Origin: Acanthacorydalis orientalis
Taxonomy: Eukaryota > Arthropoda > Insecta > Megaloptera > Corydalidae
Reading direction: 5' to 3'
Assembly (NCBI GenBank): GCA_034766995.1
Contig: CM068314.1
Span: 25,889,108-25,953,107 of the forward strand
DNA length: 64,000 bases
This document shows positions 47,783 to 61,328 of this stretch, piece after piece; the first letter of the stretch is position 1, and every line of letters begins with the position of its first letter. The notes below the pieces were generated by a model. That model did not search any database and had not been told where the DNA came from. It saw only the letters and a list, made by a program, of their open reading frames with translations. A program made the position numbers and the translations under genes.

Positions 47783-50700
47783 ATTAGAACTGATTAGGTA
47801 TCTGAGGAAAAATTTACATATGTAGTCACACATATAATGAAATTTAGAAATATACTCAGCAAACATAATATACATCGAATATTCACAAAATATAGACATT
47901 ATAAAATTTGCTTATTTTAGAAATGCACACGATACGACTCTCTTATTTTTTCATATTTTTTATAACAATCATTCTATTGTTTAAACGATTTTTGTATCTT
48001 TTGAATATTATTATTAAACTTTTATTTATTAATTTATTTTTTTTGATGCAGATCAGAAATTAACTGATTAATATATATATATATATATATATATAGTTAC
48101 TATATTAACTTTTAATGTAAAATGATCTTACTTTTTTAGAATTTTTTACATTTTACTCCGCAAACTGAGTTATGATAGTAAATAAATAATTAGTTGAACA
48201 TGTTATATTTTTAAAATGTGTATTTTAATCTATATTCTTATAATAATTTAATTTTTATATTTATTATTAATTTTAATTATTATACAGTGTAAAAAATAAT
48301 TCTGTGTAGCTAAAAAAATATTTAAATAATTTATGAAGAAATTTTGGAATTTCATCACTGTTGAATATTATTGTTCATACCGCATTATTATTTTTATTGT
48401 TTACAACAATCTAATTTACACCTGTACGTAATGTTTGGATTCTGTTGTCAGTAAACATTTGACGGTACATGAAACTGACCGAGAATCATGTGTAAATCTA
48501 TTTAGTGCCCACAATAGTTGATTCATGAAGACTAGAACGAAAACAATTTAGCCGAAATGATCGATTATGAACATTTTATGTTTGACATACAATTAACATA
48601 TTATTTAATGACACGATCGAGAGATTTTGAATTGTGATTGTAGTAGATTGTAGTAATAGCTTCATTACATACCTGATATCCCAGTGCACCTAAACAATCG
48701 GTGAATCAATTGTGATATATAACACTACTATTGGTAAGTTAATTGTACATTCACATTATGGAATTATCACAGTGTGTTATAACAATGCAAATCGGCAACA
48801 AACAATGGTAGTATTCAGGGAGTTTGTACGCTGGATTTTATCGTTACATTGTAATTACACCTGTCCCCCCTTATAAATCACTACAAATTAACTCACTTCG
48901 CCGCCACTGATTTATAATGTCAAATTAGTCACTGCAGATTGTTCTGATTGGATGCTTGACGGCATATGAATCAGATCCACATGTTAGAGTTTCATTTAGC
49001 GTACAAAATTCGAATTTAATCACGAGAAAATTTTGTTTTCAATGATTAACAATTATCATGAAATATATTTTTATCAAGTATAAGATTTTCAATCTGAACG
49101 TACATTTTTTATTTTCACATGAACATATATCATTTAAAGAATAGTTTTAGTATGTGTACTTATTTCAAGATTTGAAGATTTTCATTGCTTTTAAACTAAT
49201 AAATATCATAAAAAATAATGATTGTAAAATATATTGTACTATCAATTTAATTAGAAACATTACTTGGAAAGTTTAATTTTATTTTTTTAAAAAAGTTATT
49301 GCTTTGAATATCATTTACTTATATTAATGGTTAATTGCTTATTTATCACTTATGTTTTACATGAAAATATAAATTGTTCATAAATTTCTATGAAATATCA
49401 ATTTTCTGTGCGTGTATCATGTAAATTGCCACCACCATTACGTTCATCGAACTGCAAATAAACTCTTGATATTGAAAATGATCTATGGAAAGGTGACGTT
49501 GACAATCTAATGATACATTCCATAGAAATCGATAACAGGTTGTTATAAAAATTGTGTCTCGACTACCAGATGATACGAAGTCTCTTGCGAACCACCTGTT
49601 TATGGCAGCTCAACTGAGACGAGCTATTTCTTTGATCGAATCAAATCTACTTTATTTACAACTTGTTTACAAACTCACTTTTTTGATTCCTTAACCAAGC
49701 GTCAGTCAAATATGTCTTTAGTGTATAGTCTTTTAACAATAAATTTGTTTATTTTATAATGAGTCGTCATTATGAAAATATGTTCTATAGTATTTTATAT
49801 ATATTGTCTTGTTTATAAAAGAAATAATAGTTTTTATTTTTTTTTTAAAAAAAACTTTTTTAATAAATACAAATGTATACATGTCTGTAATTTATTACAG
49901 ACGAGTTTTTTTTAAGTAATCGTAATACATTTTATTCCCTATAAAAATAATTGTAGATAGTGGATTAGAAAATTGAAACATTAATTTTAAAATAAACGTC
50001 TTAACTACATATATTTTCTTATATTATATTTTAATCTTTGTATACAGTAGTGATTTTTTTAATCAATGTACAAAATATATTTTCTAATTCATTACCGTCA
50101 ACTTATTAAAAATATATTCGAATAAAGACGATGATTTAATTAAAATTTTATGAAATAAAAAAAAAATGTATGAAGTGTTTTATATTAGAAAAATTAACAA
50201 TATTTTATAATATTATTTCTATTTTGTTAGTATAATAATACATTTTATTATGATGTGCATAATACATATATAATATGCAAAATATTTGTTTAGAAATATT
50301 TTAATATAAAGTCGTTGGGGTTCAGTTTTTAAAATGTATGTATACGTTTCTGCGAATGTATGGGTGTACGTATATATATATATTGAAATGTGTTTTATTG
50401 ATGAATTTCAATTAAATGTATTTAAAATTTTTGTACAATTTATGGAAATATATATTATGGTTATAAATTCATATTTATTTGTCATGAAAATAATTTCGAG
50501 TATTTATTCATTTATTGAAAATTTAATAGAAAATTAATTTATTGTAAAAGTTGAACGTATTAAAAATGAAATTTCATTATGAACAAACTATATGTCTTAA
50601 CGAAAAATAAGTAGAATAAATAAATGGCGTATTATTCACTTTGCCGACTTCATAAATATCGTGAGAGTTAAGTAAATGTGGTAGTATGAGAGATATAATC

Positions 50701-51880
50701 ACATCATAATTTCTGTAATTGGATATGGTCGGGAAATAGGTAAACATAGATATCGGAGAAATGGGAATAAGTAGTTTGAGTAGACAGTTTGCAAACTAGA
50801 TCATTTAAATACATTCACGTCTCTAATCATTTGCATGTGCGATATTTATGGCCCTGACAAGTCAAAACAACTTTAATAACATCTTAGTTTTTGAACTAAT
50901 TTTATACTCTGTTTTCAAATATATTTTAAATGAGATTTCTTAAATATACAATATAACTATTTATTTTTCTACCTTATAAGATATATTGAGTTATTTATTT
51001 AGAGAATTATTTTTTTTAGTATACAATATAAACTCTTTTCATAATTGTGCAGTTCAAGAATGTTCAAATCATAAGATAAAAATTAAATAATTAAAAAAAT
51101 GAAATCGTCTGTATAATATTCTTTTATCAATTATTCGGAAATATCTATTTGTTATTGTTAGATGTTTAATATATTATTGAATTCATTAATAATTATAAAA
51201 TTGACTTCAATCGTTAAATACTTGATATTGAATTAAAACTTCCGAAACAATAATATATTCAACGTAATTATATGAAAGTAATGTAATAATTTCAAAGTAA
51301 TGTATTAATTATGAACAATATACGAAACTTGAATAATGTAGTTAACGGAATTATTTGCATATTGATACAATAACAAACTGAAAAACAGAATGTACGTATC
51401 CAAATTTCTCTCTCTCGCTCTGTAATTCTCGCTAGTAGCTTCATGAATAATTCCAGTGTGTACAGTTGAGATAACAAGCCAAAACAAGAGATTCAGAATG
51501 TAGATGAAGTGAAATATCTATTATCTGTATGACCGATACAGTTGTCAATTATAACGTTACTTTGTTTGAAGATGTTGAACTTAGTTCAAATTTGACGAAC
51601 TCCCTTAGCATCCATAATCCATGTAACTAAGAAGTTGATGTACGAATCGGAATGTATCGTCAAATCATTACTCATGTCCGTACTGTGCACGTTGTGGACA
51701 GAAACAAACTTTGAATCAACTGAAAGAAATAAACTTTGCAGGGGATTTATTCTTTTTTTTTTCGTGTACATCGAAGCGGAAGTTTTGTAGACTGATAACG
51801 AGACGTATTTAGTGAAAACGGAATATTGTACATTTGATATTAAAAAGAACAGTTGCAATATTGCATTTATTAAATCTCCA
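47783..51880. other. Gene-free DNA with several balanced patches
   Basis: No gene is recognised. More balanced patches at about 48420-48990, 49420-49720, 50620-50880 and 51360-51860 alternate with AT-rich DNA. Several short minus frames (the longest 90 codons, 51586-51858) cross the last patch without recognisable motifs. A 20-bp hairpin GTCTGTAAT-TT-ATTACAGAC lies at about 49882-49901. Confidence 0.4.
48071..48095. repeat. (TA)12 microsatellite
   Basis: Short TA array. Confidence 0.9.

Positions 51881-51886
<6 letters not shown>

Positions 51887-51919
<33 letters not shown>
51887..51919. repeat. (TA)16 microsatellite
   Basis: Preceded and followed by GTGTGT words. Confidence 0.93.
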
Positions 51920-51920
<1 letters not shown>

Positions 51921-52074
51921 TTGTGTGTATTGATAATAATTATTTTTTGTTATTATCATTAAGATAAAATTAACAATAATATAGAATAAAAATCATATTT
52001 GCATTAAGAATGAATATTGTAATTATCATAATACAATTCTGTTACTATATGGCTAAATTCATTTTCACACACGA

Positions 52075-52327
52075 TCTTATCTCACCCCACAAATCACAAA
52101 AATTTTTCTTGTGAAAAATATTCAATCAATGATTATTGATCATTTTCAATTATTGCTTATGCGCGTTTCAATGGTGATTTTATTATCTTCAGAATGCTAA
52201 AGTACAAAAAAAATACTGCGATAAGATTGTCACCATCGAAATGCGCTTGAACAACATTCAAAAATGATTATTAATCATTAGTGGAATATTTTTGATGAGA
52301 AACATTTTTTTGGTTTGTGGGATAAGA
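52075..52327. mobile_element. 253-bp foldback MITE
   Basis: Two arms of about 110 bp are inverted copies of each other around a core of about 25 bp. Matching blocks, left against reverse complement of right, include TCTTATC at the very ends, CCACAAA, AAAAATATTC, AATGATT, AATCATTTT (left with GATCATTTT), GCGCRTTTCRATGGTGA and TTATC. A four-base insertion (TCAC) near the left end is the main gap. No transposase is present. The short direct repeat expected at the flanks is not clear, so the superfamily is uncertain. It could fold into a long RNA hairpin if transcribed. Confidence 0.82.
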
Positions 52328-52329
52328 GG

Positions 52330-53278
52330 AAAAAATCATTTATTAAACTGAAGTTATATTTTTTAAATATGAAAAATTGATCGCAATTCATATACATGTC
52401 ATTCGTAATAGTTACATTAAATTAATGTCAATTTTTGACATTTATTTAAATTTATGCTCAAACTTATTAGAATTTTTAAATAATTTTGTGACATCAATTA
52501 TAACTTTATGATAATTACAACTTATGTGCTTCTAATTAGACTATTGTGACAAGATTCTTGACAATTTTTTTTTTATTTCTGAAGTTTGTAGTCGTTTATA
52601 CAAGTTGAAATCGTAGGATGTACTGTGTAACGTTTTATGCTTATTATAAAATTCTGGTGAATTGTAGTTATAATATTTTATATTCTTATTTTGAATATTA
52701 GCTTTATTTTCTTACAGTTATTATTAAGACAGAAGAATATATAAGTGAGCTTCTATAAAATAGCGTTATAGCTAATAAAAAAGAATACGTTCACTTCGTG
52801 TGTATCTCAAAACGTGTTAAAATTATTATGCACGCAGTGTATAAACACAGTTAGTTTAGCATGGTGGCTCGTACAATGATCTAGTTGTATTTTGAGAAAT
52901 ATCCAACCATATGCTCTGTGTAGGTATAAACGTATACAGTAGATCCAGGGAGAAACGTCTTGCATGAAATTTCCAAGATTTATTCTACTCACCGTCAGGA
53001 GGCACCGCATTATAATCCAGCAGGGATTCGTGTGTTCACCTCTCTATTTTACTCCACCTCTCTGTCTACGTCATCATATGGATGACGCAGGTAGTTGTTG
53101 TTATCGTTATTACACCTGGGGAAAGTGAAAGCTGAGCCATGTAACATAGGTACACGAGGCTTTGCATATTGTCAGATATGTGTGTATAAATTATCGGTTC
53201 AATTTCATTTTATTTGTAAATTTTATTGATATTATTTACTTCTGATGTTTCACTTTGAATATATTTTAATGTAATTTC

Positions 53279-53340
<62 letters not shown>

Positions 53341-55235
53341 AATAATAAATAATAAGCGTGTTTTTTCAAGAATCAATTTTATTCTCTCTGTTTTTCGTCA
53401 TTTCTTATATTAAAAATATACATTTCAATTTTAGAATTCGAATTTGCTCATGGTCATTTTTTTTATTCAAATTGAATTACAATCTAATGAACTTTATTTA
53501 CGTTCTATATAAAATGTCGAAATTATTTTAGTTTTATTGTATGTCCGATAAATTTACAATATTATCAACGATTTAAATCATTTAGAGTTTACTCAAATAT
53601 TTAGTACAGAATGTAACTACTACAAATTTTATTTTATATTTTACAAAATTATTCTTAAAAATGTGAAATTGTCTCAAATATGTTATTCTTTGAAGCAGAA
53701 AACTATTAAAAATGTAAATATAGCAATATTTTTTTACATGATTTTCCTCTTAGTCTATATTTCTTTTGTTTTTTTAGTTACTCAATCATCATTTATTAAT
53801 GTTGTTTAATTAACATATACATACATTATGTATAGTCAGTTAATTTAGATAATTAGACTTGTAGGAAAGTACTCCCGTTTGGTTTGACTTACCGTAGAGT
53901 TAATAAACTATTAATATTGTATTAATGAATATATTTATTTATTAGACTATACTATTTGGTACTATCGTAATAAAATATAATACTGTTTTCTAAAATTTCA
54001 CAGATCGTTGTTTATATCATTTGTAAATATTTTATTAATGAAATGAATTCATCGAGTTGTTAAGCCACCTTATTAAATAATTTCTAGGCATTTGGTCGAC
54101 AGACTTACAGTAAGCTCATATATCTTCAATAATATAGTGTGGATAAACAAGTTCTTAATTTCCCTGGACATTAAATAACAAAACAATCATTCATCGTATG
54201 TCGCCGCATGAAGAAAGATTGGTATAGTAAGTTATTTCACAGGCTGCGAGGCAGGGTGACCTTTGTAGATGGCGATATTCTATTGGGACCAACACATATC
54301 CCACAAGGTTTCTGATAGACGTCCCATTTGAGTTCCGTTGCAAAACAACATATTTTCTAAAATAAAACAACATAAATCGTTTTTTGTCGTTTCTTCGCGA
54401 TTTATTTCTGGAATTTGTTAAAATATACTTTTGTAATCTATTGTTCAACACAAGATTCAAAATATCATATATAATATAATCTTGTTTTGTTTTTGGGAAA
54501 AAAACATTTTTTAAATATATTTTTTAAAATTAATTGTTGGCTAAAATCAAATTGAAGTATCTGTAGTTAATTAACTTTAAAAATATATAAAACTTTTAAA
54601 TTTATAGAGTACAATGCATAAAAGAACAAAAGTGTGTATTAGTAAAAAAATCATTAAGTTACACTTTCAGTATTTGTCGTTTTGTACTGGATTGAAAATT
54701 GTAATTTTTCGTTTATAACAAATATTCCGCCTATCATTTACTATATTTTCAATAAGTAATATCCACATTTCATATTAAACACGAGTGCATATTAGAGTAT
54801 ATGTTGATTTATAAATGTATGTTGTGTGTGCGTTGTTGCAGGTACTCAGGTATCAGTTCAAATCGTTTAATTTTAAACTGATAATAGATATTTACCACTG
54901 AAAACCCAATATACTAATCCAGTTTTGTACAGTGATTACTAATGACGTTATTATTCGAATTCGATGAAATGGACATTATTATGTTGACATTATTTTGGCA
55001 AATTAACTTAAAACAACCATCGGTATGTACGAATTGTTGATAAATATATGTAAATATATTTGTACGAAAAATAAAAAAAATACACAAACACATGATTTTG
55101 ACGAATCAATTCTATTTAATTGCTTTAGGGTTTGTATCGCATACACGTTTAATTTTACATGTTCATTATTCAGTCCATATGTATTTTTTATATTTTTTCA
55201 CTAGTTTGTTTTTCTATCTTTATTCATGGATATTT
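52330..55235. other. Gene-free DNA
   Basis: AT-rich, with balanced patches at about 52790-53170 and 54060-54420. Minus frames of 67 and 89 codons (52807-53010, 54191-54460) cross them and are not recognised. Confidence 0.4.
53286..53340. repeat. (TA)24-(TG)n microsatellite
   Basis: The TA array ends in GTGTGTAATAATAAATAATAA. Confidence 0.94.
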
Positions 55236-55236
55236 G

Positions 55237-55239
<3 letters not shown>

Positions 55240-55279
<40 letters not shown>

Positions 55280-55320
55280 TTGTATATATATATATAGAGA
55301 GAGAGAGAGAGAAAGATAGA
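55240..55320. repeat. (TA)n-(GA)n compound microsatellite
   Basis: TA arrays with GTATATTTG interruptions end in about nine GA units. Confidence 0.94.
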
Positions 55321-55620
55321 GGATTGGAGGGGATTTAAACATTTTATTATCAATTTTTCTGAGATAGTGAAGGTTAATTAATTTTTTTAGAAACAAATGT
55401 ATTCAATATTGCGTACAATATTTTTTCGTACTGTGCTCAAGTGGAACATTATTTCTTTTTATGTAATTCGATCTGTTTTTTTCGGTTTTTAATATAAATT
55501 AAAAATAATCGTGTAATATAATAGATAATTCAAGTATCATTATCCAGTAATACATCCAGTATTATCAGTACATATGACTTGATAAATTACACTATAACAC
55601 TATCGACTAAATTTGACCCA

Positions 55621-55665
55621 CAGGCTTCCACTACATCTAGCTGTATTGAATATAGTTGAAGCCTG
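55621..55665. repeat. 13-bp inverted repeat hairpin
   Basis: CAGGCTTCCACTA (55621-55633) pairs with TAGTTGAAGCCTG (55653-55665) with one mismatch around a 19-nt loop. The arms are not AT-rich repeat, which makes this stand out. Confidence 0.78.
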
Positions 55666-56990
55666 TACAAAAAAGTTAACAATTTTAATCTTTTCTGCTG
55701 TTTGTTATGTTAGGTCATAAAGTTCAACTTTTTGAGTGTATTAAATAAATACAGGTATTGTACTTAATCATTTTTTTTTGTTCCTAATAGTGGACTTGTT
55801 GTTTTCAGGCTTATAATATAAAATTCTTTATATGCTTTGTTAACATATTTGTAAAATTTTAAATAACTCTTTCTAAATTTGTTTGTTAAAATCTTAATGC
55901 TTATAAATTTTTTAAAAAGAATAATTTTTAAAATAACAGTTATATTTATCTGATTTTTTAATTAGTATGAAGTATTTTTTTAAAAAAAGGCTGATTAATA
56001 AATATTTCACGGAAGTATTAAAACATTAAGCGCCTTGTATTCTAAACATTTTCCATTTCCAAACCATCCGTTAATAAAGATTCAATAAAGATTTTTAAAA
56101 ACTTTTTAGAATTTTTCAATGTTATGCATTTATATATGGTTCACGTTTATATCTTCTTTCAAATTACATATTCAGTGTGCTTTTCCTCTTTAGAGTACTT
56201 TTTAAATAAACGTTTGGGTGTTATAGTATTTTAGAAATATTAAAAAAAAATAATTCTAGTTAAAATTCGATATACTTGTATTAATAATGCATATTTTTGT
56301 AATATTACATAATGAATATTGCTGCAGCTGTTTAACGAAAAATACAGTTGCATTAAAATGAATCACGAATTTCATTTGTACAATTTATTTCATTTTCCTA
56401 ATTTCGTTAGCAGAAAATAATTTCAATATGCTGCATTTACTCGCGAATTAATATTTACAATTCAATTACAAACTACACGAATTGCATAAACACACTGTAA
56501 CTTCTACGATTATACTTTGCGTATTGCACATAAACAAACTAGTATATGTATACTGATTTCACTGTTTTTTCTAGCATTCTATGGTGTAAATATTCATGGA
56601 TAAAGTTTAAATTGTATCTCTGTTGTCTTGGTATAAACTCAACAGATTTTGTATACAATTTTGATAACGCTTAATCTAGATAACCTAGTTAAAATTGGTT
56701 TGCCAATCCATTTATATTTTATGGTTTCGTATAACAATTTGATATGAAAGCTTTATTGCCGTGTTGTATTACACTGAATAATATCATAGCTTTGATGTTA
56801 CATCATGTGTGTATTTTCGTATTAGTCTTTGAATTTGTGTACTAAAATAAATATATTTTAATTCGAGATATTGTATTTATTTTTATATTCTGTGTGGTAC
56901 GTATTTATTTCACAATTTACTGTATTTGACGTAAATACAAGTACAAAAACTTTTTACTTATAAACAAATACACTTACATACATGTATAAT

Positions 56991-56996
<6 letters not shown>

Positions 56997-57033
<37 letters not shown>
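56997..57033. repeat. (TA)17 microsatellite
   Basis: Uninterrupted TA array followed by TTCAGGGTCG. Confidence 0.94.
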
Positions 57034-57036
<3 letters not shown>

Positions 57037-57166
57037 GGGTCGAATAAATATTTGTTTGAATAATGAACGAAACAAAAATATAGATCCTCAGGTTATATCA
57101 TCCTACAGGCTTTTCTAAATAAATTTCCACTTGTCTGTTTTCTGTTGCATTTTAATATTAAAAATG

Positions 57167-57167
<1 letters not shown>

Positions 57168-57206
<39 letters not shown>

Positions 57207-57216
57207 TGTATATATA
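57168..57216. repeat. (TA)n microsatellite
   Basis: About 16 TA units, then GTATATATTGTATATATA. Confidence 0.93.
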
Positions 57217-57323
57217 AAGGTATATATCGCTTTATTTACGAAGAAATGTAATAATGATTGAATCAGAATTTCCTATTTATCCTAAAATGGAATTGTAATT
57301 ATAAAATATTGCATATTAGGTAC

Positions 57324-57372
57324 TTAACCCTTTTCACTTGACTGTCCCCTCTTATAGGACATTTTAAATCTA
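57324..57372. mobile_element. Possible piggyBac-type terminus
   Basis: TTAA (57324-57327) is followed by CCCTTTTCACTTGACTGTCC, a pattern common at piggyBac-like ends. A related inverted sequence may lie at 58120-58140 (reverse complement TTTCATCTCGAGCGTC) or at about 57518-57537, but neither is next to a TTAA. If real, it is the end of a decayed non-autonomous copy. Confidence 0.3.
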
Positions 57373-58859
57373 ACAAATAATAATATTATATTTTTTTTGT
57401 AAGAAATGAATTAATAAATGTATTTTTGAAGTTTCATTTGAATAAAGAAATCATTAACAATGCTATCTCATTTTATTTGAAGTTATTTATTACTTGCTAT
57501 TTTTTTTAAAAAAAATGCTCGAGTTGAAAAATCTCCAATTTTTTATTAATTACTTTTAATTTGTATGTTGTAATTGCATGTAAATACATATTTATATAAT
57601 TTTTTTCTATTTTTTAATGAAAAAGTGTTTTTTTATTCATTAAGTAATGATTTTTGATAACTTATAGAGTAATCGTGATTTTAATGTGGTCTATTTAAGT
57701 TTAAAGTTAAATAACGGCTTTTTTAAAGTACTCATTTTAAAAATTAAAAATACATTACATCAAGTAAATATTGAATTTTAATAAGTTTCAAAAATATCAT
57801 ATTGTTACAAAACGCCGTAATTACCAACTATTATGTATTAAAACTGTGTATTTAATATTGCTCAAGTTCTTATGTCACAGAATGTATTTTTTATGTAAAC
57901 GAAGAATTATATATATATATATATATACTTGTCCAACTAATTATAACTTATCTTTTTTTTAAAAAAAAAGTTGCTTTAAAAATATTATCTTTCTTTCAAT
58001 ATTTTATTCATTATTAATATTATTAATTCAGTTGAGAGTAAGAACTAAATTAAATATACGCTTAAAATTTTCTTCCAAGTTCTCATTTTTCACATTGCAT
58101 AAAAATAGATCTATATTTTTAGACGCTCGAGATGAAATTTATGACAGTATCATGTTAAATTTATCATTTTTGTAACGTTATATTTTGAATATTATTTTCT
58201 CTATATATTTTAAAGCAATTTATCACAACCAAATATTACGTATCAACTAATAATTGACAATAGATTATTTAGTAAAATATTTATTTTTCACTTCCATTTT
58301 TATTTAATAAAATTCTTAATGCTTTTTTTTAAATGAAAACAATTCCAATCCAGACTAATATTACAAATAGCTTATTTTTCTTACATGTTAACTACTAATT
58401 ATATCACATGATTGAAATAAATAAACGTATTTTTTCTGCTTAATTTTTTTGTAGGGTTTTATATAAACATAGAAACGTATGTAAAAAATTAGTTAAAATT
58501 GTCATTTTTAATTTGTTTGACATTTCTAGCATAATTTTGATATTGTTGATATTTTTAGGTATAAACATAAGAAATAATAAAAATCATTTAATAGTATAGA
58601 ATAATGAATGAAAGTATTATAATTTATTTTATTTAATTTTCAATAAAAGTGATAGTTTTGTTCCTTTCTGCGAATGAAATCGAAATTATCGAAATTACAT
58701 AATTATATGAATGATTTCATCCTTTAAAATGTTTCAATAAAAAAGTAAATAAACACATCCATTCTTTTATTTCGGTCAGTCCGATTGATTTTAAAGCCTT
58801 TTTTTATATTGTACTAAACTTTTTATCGTCCTAAATTCATCTTTATTGTGCTAAATTGA

Positions 58860-59208
58860 ATAAAATTGTAACAAAAAAAAAAGTGAAGCACGACGACGTC
58901 GACGACAACAACCCTTAAAATCTATGACATATTTTGTGATGACATTAGACGTGAAAGTATACAATACGGTTTCATAGTACGTACCGTTTGACGTCACGAC
59001 CCTTCGCATATAGTGTTGATCCTTGTGGGACAATAGACAGTGGCCGTTTGTTCGTCCATCTTTACCGCCCCTCCTTCGTCTTCAATGGTTATGGTTCATC
59101 CTGTACTCTACAGACTCAGCCCGATTCTTGTATATGTTGTGTGAATATGAGGGGTGGACGAATGTTTATGTTACATTATATACATATACACACCCACAGA
59201 CACACACT

Positions 59209-59240
<32 letters not shown>

Positions 59241-59560
59241 CATATTTGTACATGTGTGTGTTCGCCTTATGAAAGCCTGATTTGTTTTGATGCTGCTCAA
59301 TTTTCTTGATGTTCGCCGCCGGTCGAATAACACCGACGTTATGTGTTATGTATTTATGCATGAGATGTATTGTGCCAAGGCTCAGGCGGGACTTTTCAAT
59401 GCTGCTGTTCCATAAGCCATCCAAATGCAGACTTTGTGCGACCCATGACTGTACATGCACAGAACGCACACATATATTTTCAACTTTTTGCCATATCTGC
59501 ACTGAATGCTTTATTTTAACAATTTGTGTATCCAATTTCATACTTTGTCACTATTATTTG
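58860..59560. other. Balanced-composition island, unidentified
   Basis: Two patches (58880-59170 and 59270-59540) are separated by a CA/TA microsatellite (59182-59241). Frames up to 121 codons exist on both strands (minus 59176-59541, plus 59306-59650). The plus frame has several Cys residues (CRLCATHDCTC), but I recognise no zinc-finger family, and the two frames compete for the same DNA. Confidence 0.33.
59182..59241. repeat. (CA)n-(TA)n compound microsatellite
   Basis: CACACAGA and CACTCACA units lead into CA and then TA repeats. Confidence 0.93.
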
Positions 59561-60023
59561 AGAAGCTTTGAAGACGTTCGTTTTTTAGCCATTTTTTGTG
59601 CTAGTCTTTTTTATTTAATTTTTATATTTACATTTCTATATCAAACATAAATGTAAAATATGTTAGTCTCATATATTCTAAGTTAATAAGTAGTTTAAAA
59701 ATATTATCTTTTTATTTAGGAGCTAGTTTATTTACCATTTTAATTTAATATTTTGTATCTCTTGATCACTGATAGAAAAATTATTTTAATATGTAACTAT
59801 TTTAAATATATGAACTTCTTTAAATTTTATTTATTTTACTATATATATTTTCGATTTTCTTAGTGTAAAATTACTGAACAAGTTACGAAAATCAAGTAAC
59901 TCCTTGTATTATGCAAGCCGAATAAAATAATTTCATTTAAATCTTAATCGGTACCGTAAATCTTGACAATTTAGTTTTGTACGCGTTTATATTTAGTTGT
60001 ATAATTCATTCTTATGCATTCAT

Positions 60024-60054
60024 ATCACACATACGCACACAAATACACACATAC

Positions 60055-60107
<53 letters not shown>
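60024..60107. repeat. (CA)n-(CATA)n-(TA)n compound microsatellite
   Basis: CACACATACG units, five CATA units, then about 20 TA units. Confidence 0.94.
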
Positions 60108-60110
<3 letters not shown>

Positions 60111-60349
60111 GTATGTACGTGTACAAAATAGAGTAAATATTTCGCCTTAAAAGAATATGACCTTTAAATTAAAGAATTGAAATGATTGTTTTCTAAAAAA
60201 AAATATTAAACAGGTTCTAAGTTTAAATCGTGATCAATTAAAATTAAATAATTTAATTCCAATTACGCGCTTTTTAAATTATCATAAAATATCCACAATA
60301 TCTATTTTCAAATTTATCTTTTATCTTCCAATTTCAAATGAATGAATAC

Positions 60350-60680
60350 TACTTTTCCCATGCTACCACTTTTCTTCACGCTGCTTTAACATTTGCTGAT
60401 GCAAACGTTGATGCCAACAGGCGTTCCATTACTATCGTTTCAGTTCTCAGTTTGTAAGCCCTCACTCAGTCTCATATTGATGCAATCTCCGTAAATCCAA
60501 TCGCTTATGTATGTTCACACGATTGTGGGGCCACCAACGTGATCATCCAACCTCATACCATCACAAGTGAGCACACACACAGTTTCAAATACAAACATGT
60601 ATCTGACGCATACATTTACGCACCTTCTTCCATTCTCCTCTTTTTTACATTCTTATCTTACTTCATGACCTTTTCTTTCA
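60350..60680. other. Balanced-composition island, unidentified
   Basis: About 330 bp are C-rich on the plus strand with no open frame of note and no recognised RNA. Confidence 0.35.
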
Positions 60681-60978
60681 CGCATCATTTTTCTAATTCG
60701 GTTATGTAGTTGAATTCTGTAGCCAATTTAGAGTTAATGTTCGGAGAGTATTAATTAAAATAAGTAGAAAAAACTTTTAATTATTGATCATTTACGAAAC
60801 TGTGTTTGTTGGTTATTAACTAGTTTTCAGCAAGAAATAATTTTATTACTTATTATGTTTTATTAATTTCTGCGTTTTATTATTGAATTAGTCTAAATAT
60901 GAATATCATATTTCTGTCATAAATTGTATTTTATTTGTGGTAGTATATTCCAAAAAGTTTATATATATATATATACAA

Positions 60979-61179
60979 ACTAGGGACTGCGCCCGCAACT
61001 CGCTTTACTCGTCAACCCCCGTGTTCGCTTCGCTCGCCCACTTGTCAGTTATAAGCATGTACATGTAACGGAATGAAACAACATATGTGGGCATCATAGA
61101 AGCCTTGTATCAGATAAATAAGTCGACGTTATGGATTTTTGATTTTTAGTGGAACATTTTGATTTTATGCATATATAGA
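60979..61179 (-). mobile_element. Helitron-like non-autonomous repeat, copy 2
   Basis: Read on the minus strand from 61179 it begins TCTATATATGCATAAAATC and ends GGGCGCAGTCCCTAGT at 60979, with T as the next base. A TC start, a CTAGT end and a 3'-flanking T agree with Helitron termini (TC...CTRR, insertion between A and T), although the 5' flank is C and not A. It matches copy 1 at 13688-14025 in block order (see there) but lacks that copy's 130-bp insertion, so it is probably closer to the original unit of about 200 bp. Confidence 0.55.
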
Positions 61180-61219
61180 GATATATAAAAATAAAATTCA
61201 TCTATCGATCTATTTATCT

Positions 61220-61263
61220 GTATATATATATACTCGTATGTATATATATATATATATATATAT
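61220..61263. repeat. Interrupted (TA)n microsatellite
   Basis: Two TA arrays are separated by CTCGTATG, next to the start of the Helitron-like copy. Confidence 0.92.
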
Positions 61264-61328
61264 GTACATGTGTTTTAAAATTATAAAACATTTTTTAAAT
61301 ATAAAATCGTTAAGTAATTATTTACTAT

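Larger units (their letters stand above)
55670..58850. other. AT-rich gene-free stretch
   Basis: No gene is recognised. TA arrays lie at 56997-57033 and 57168-57216, and a piggyBac-type terminus candidate starts at 57324. Confidence 0.48.

Noticed and set aside
54830..54870. TTGTTGCAG|GTACTCAG as a second ratchet site
   Set aside because: The upstream region is GT-rich and not a pyrimidine tract, and the donor is weak.
59306..59650. Cys-rich plus frame as a zinc-binding protein
   Set aside because: Cys spacing fits no family I know, a minus frame covers the same DNA, and the C-terminal third is AT-driven hydrophobic sequence.
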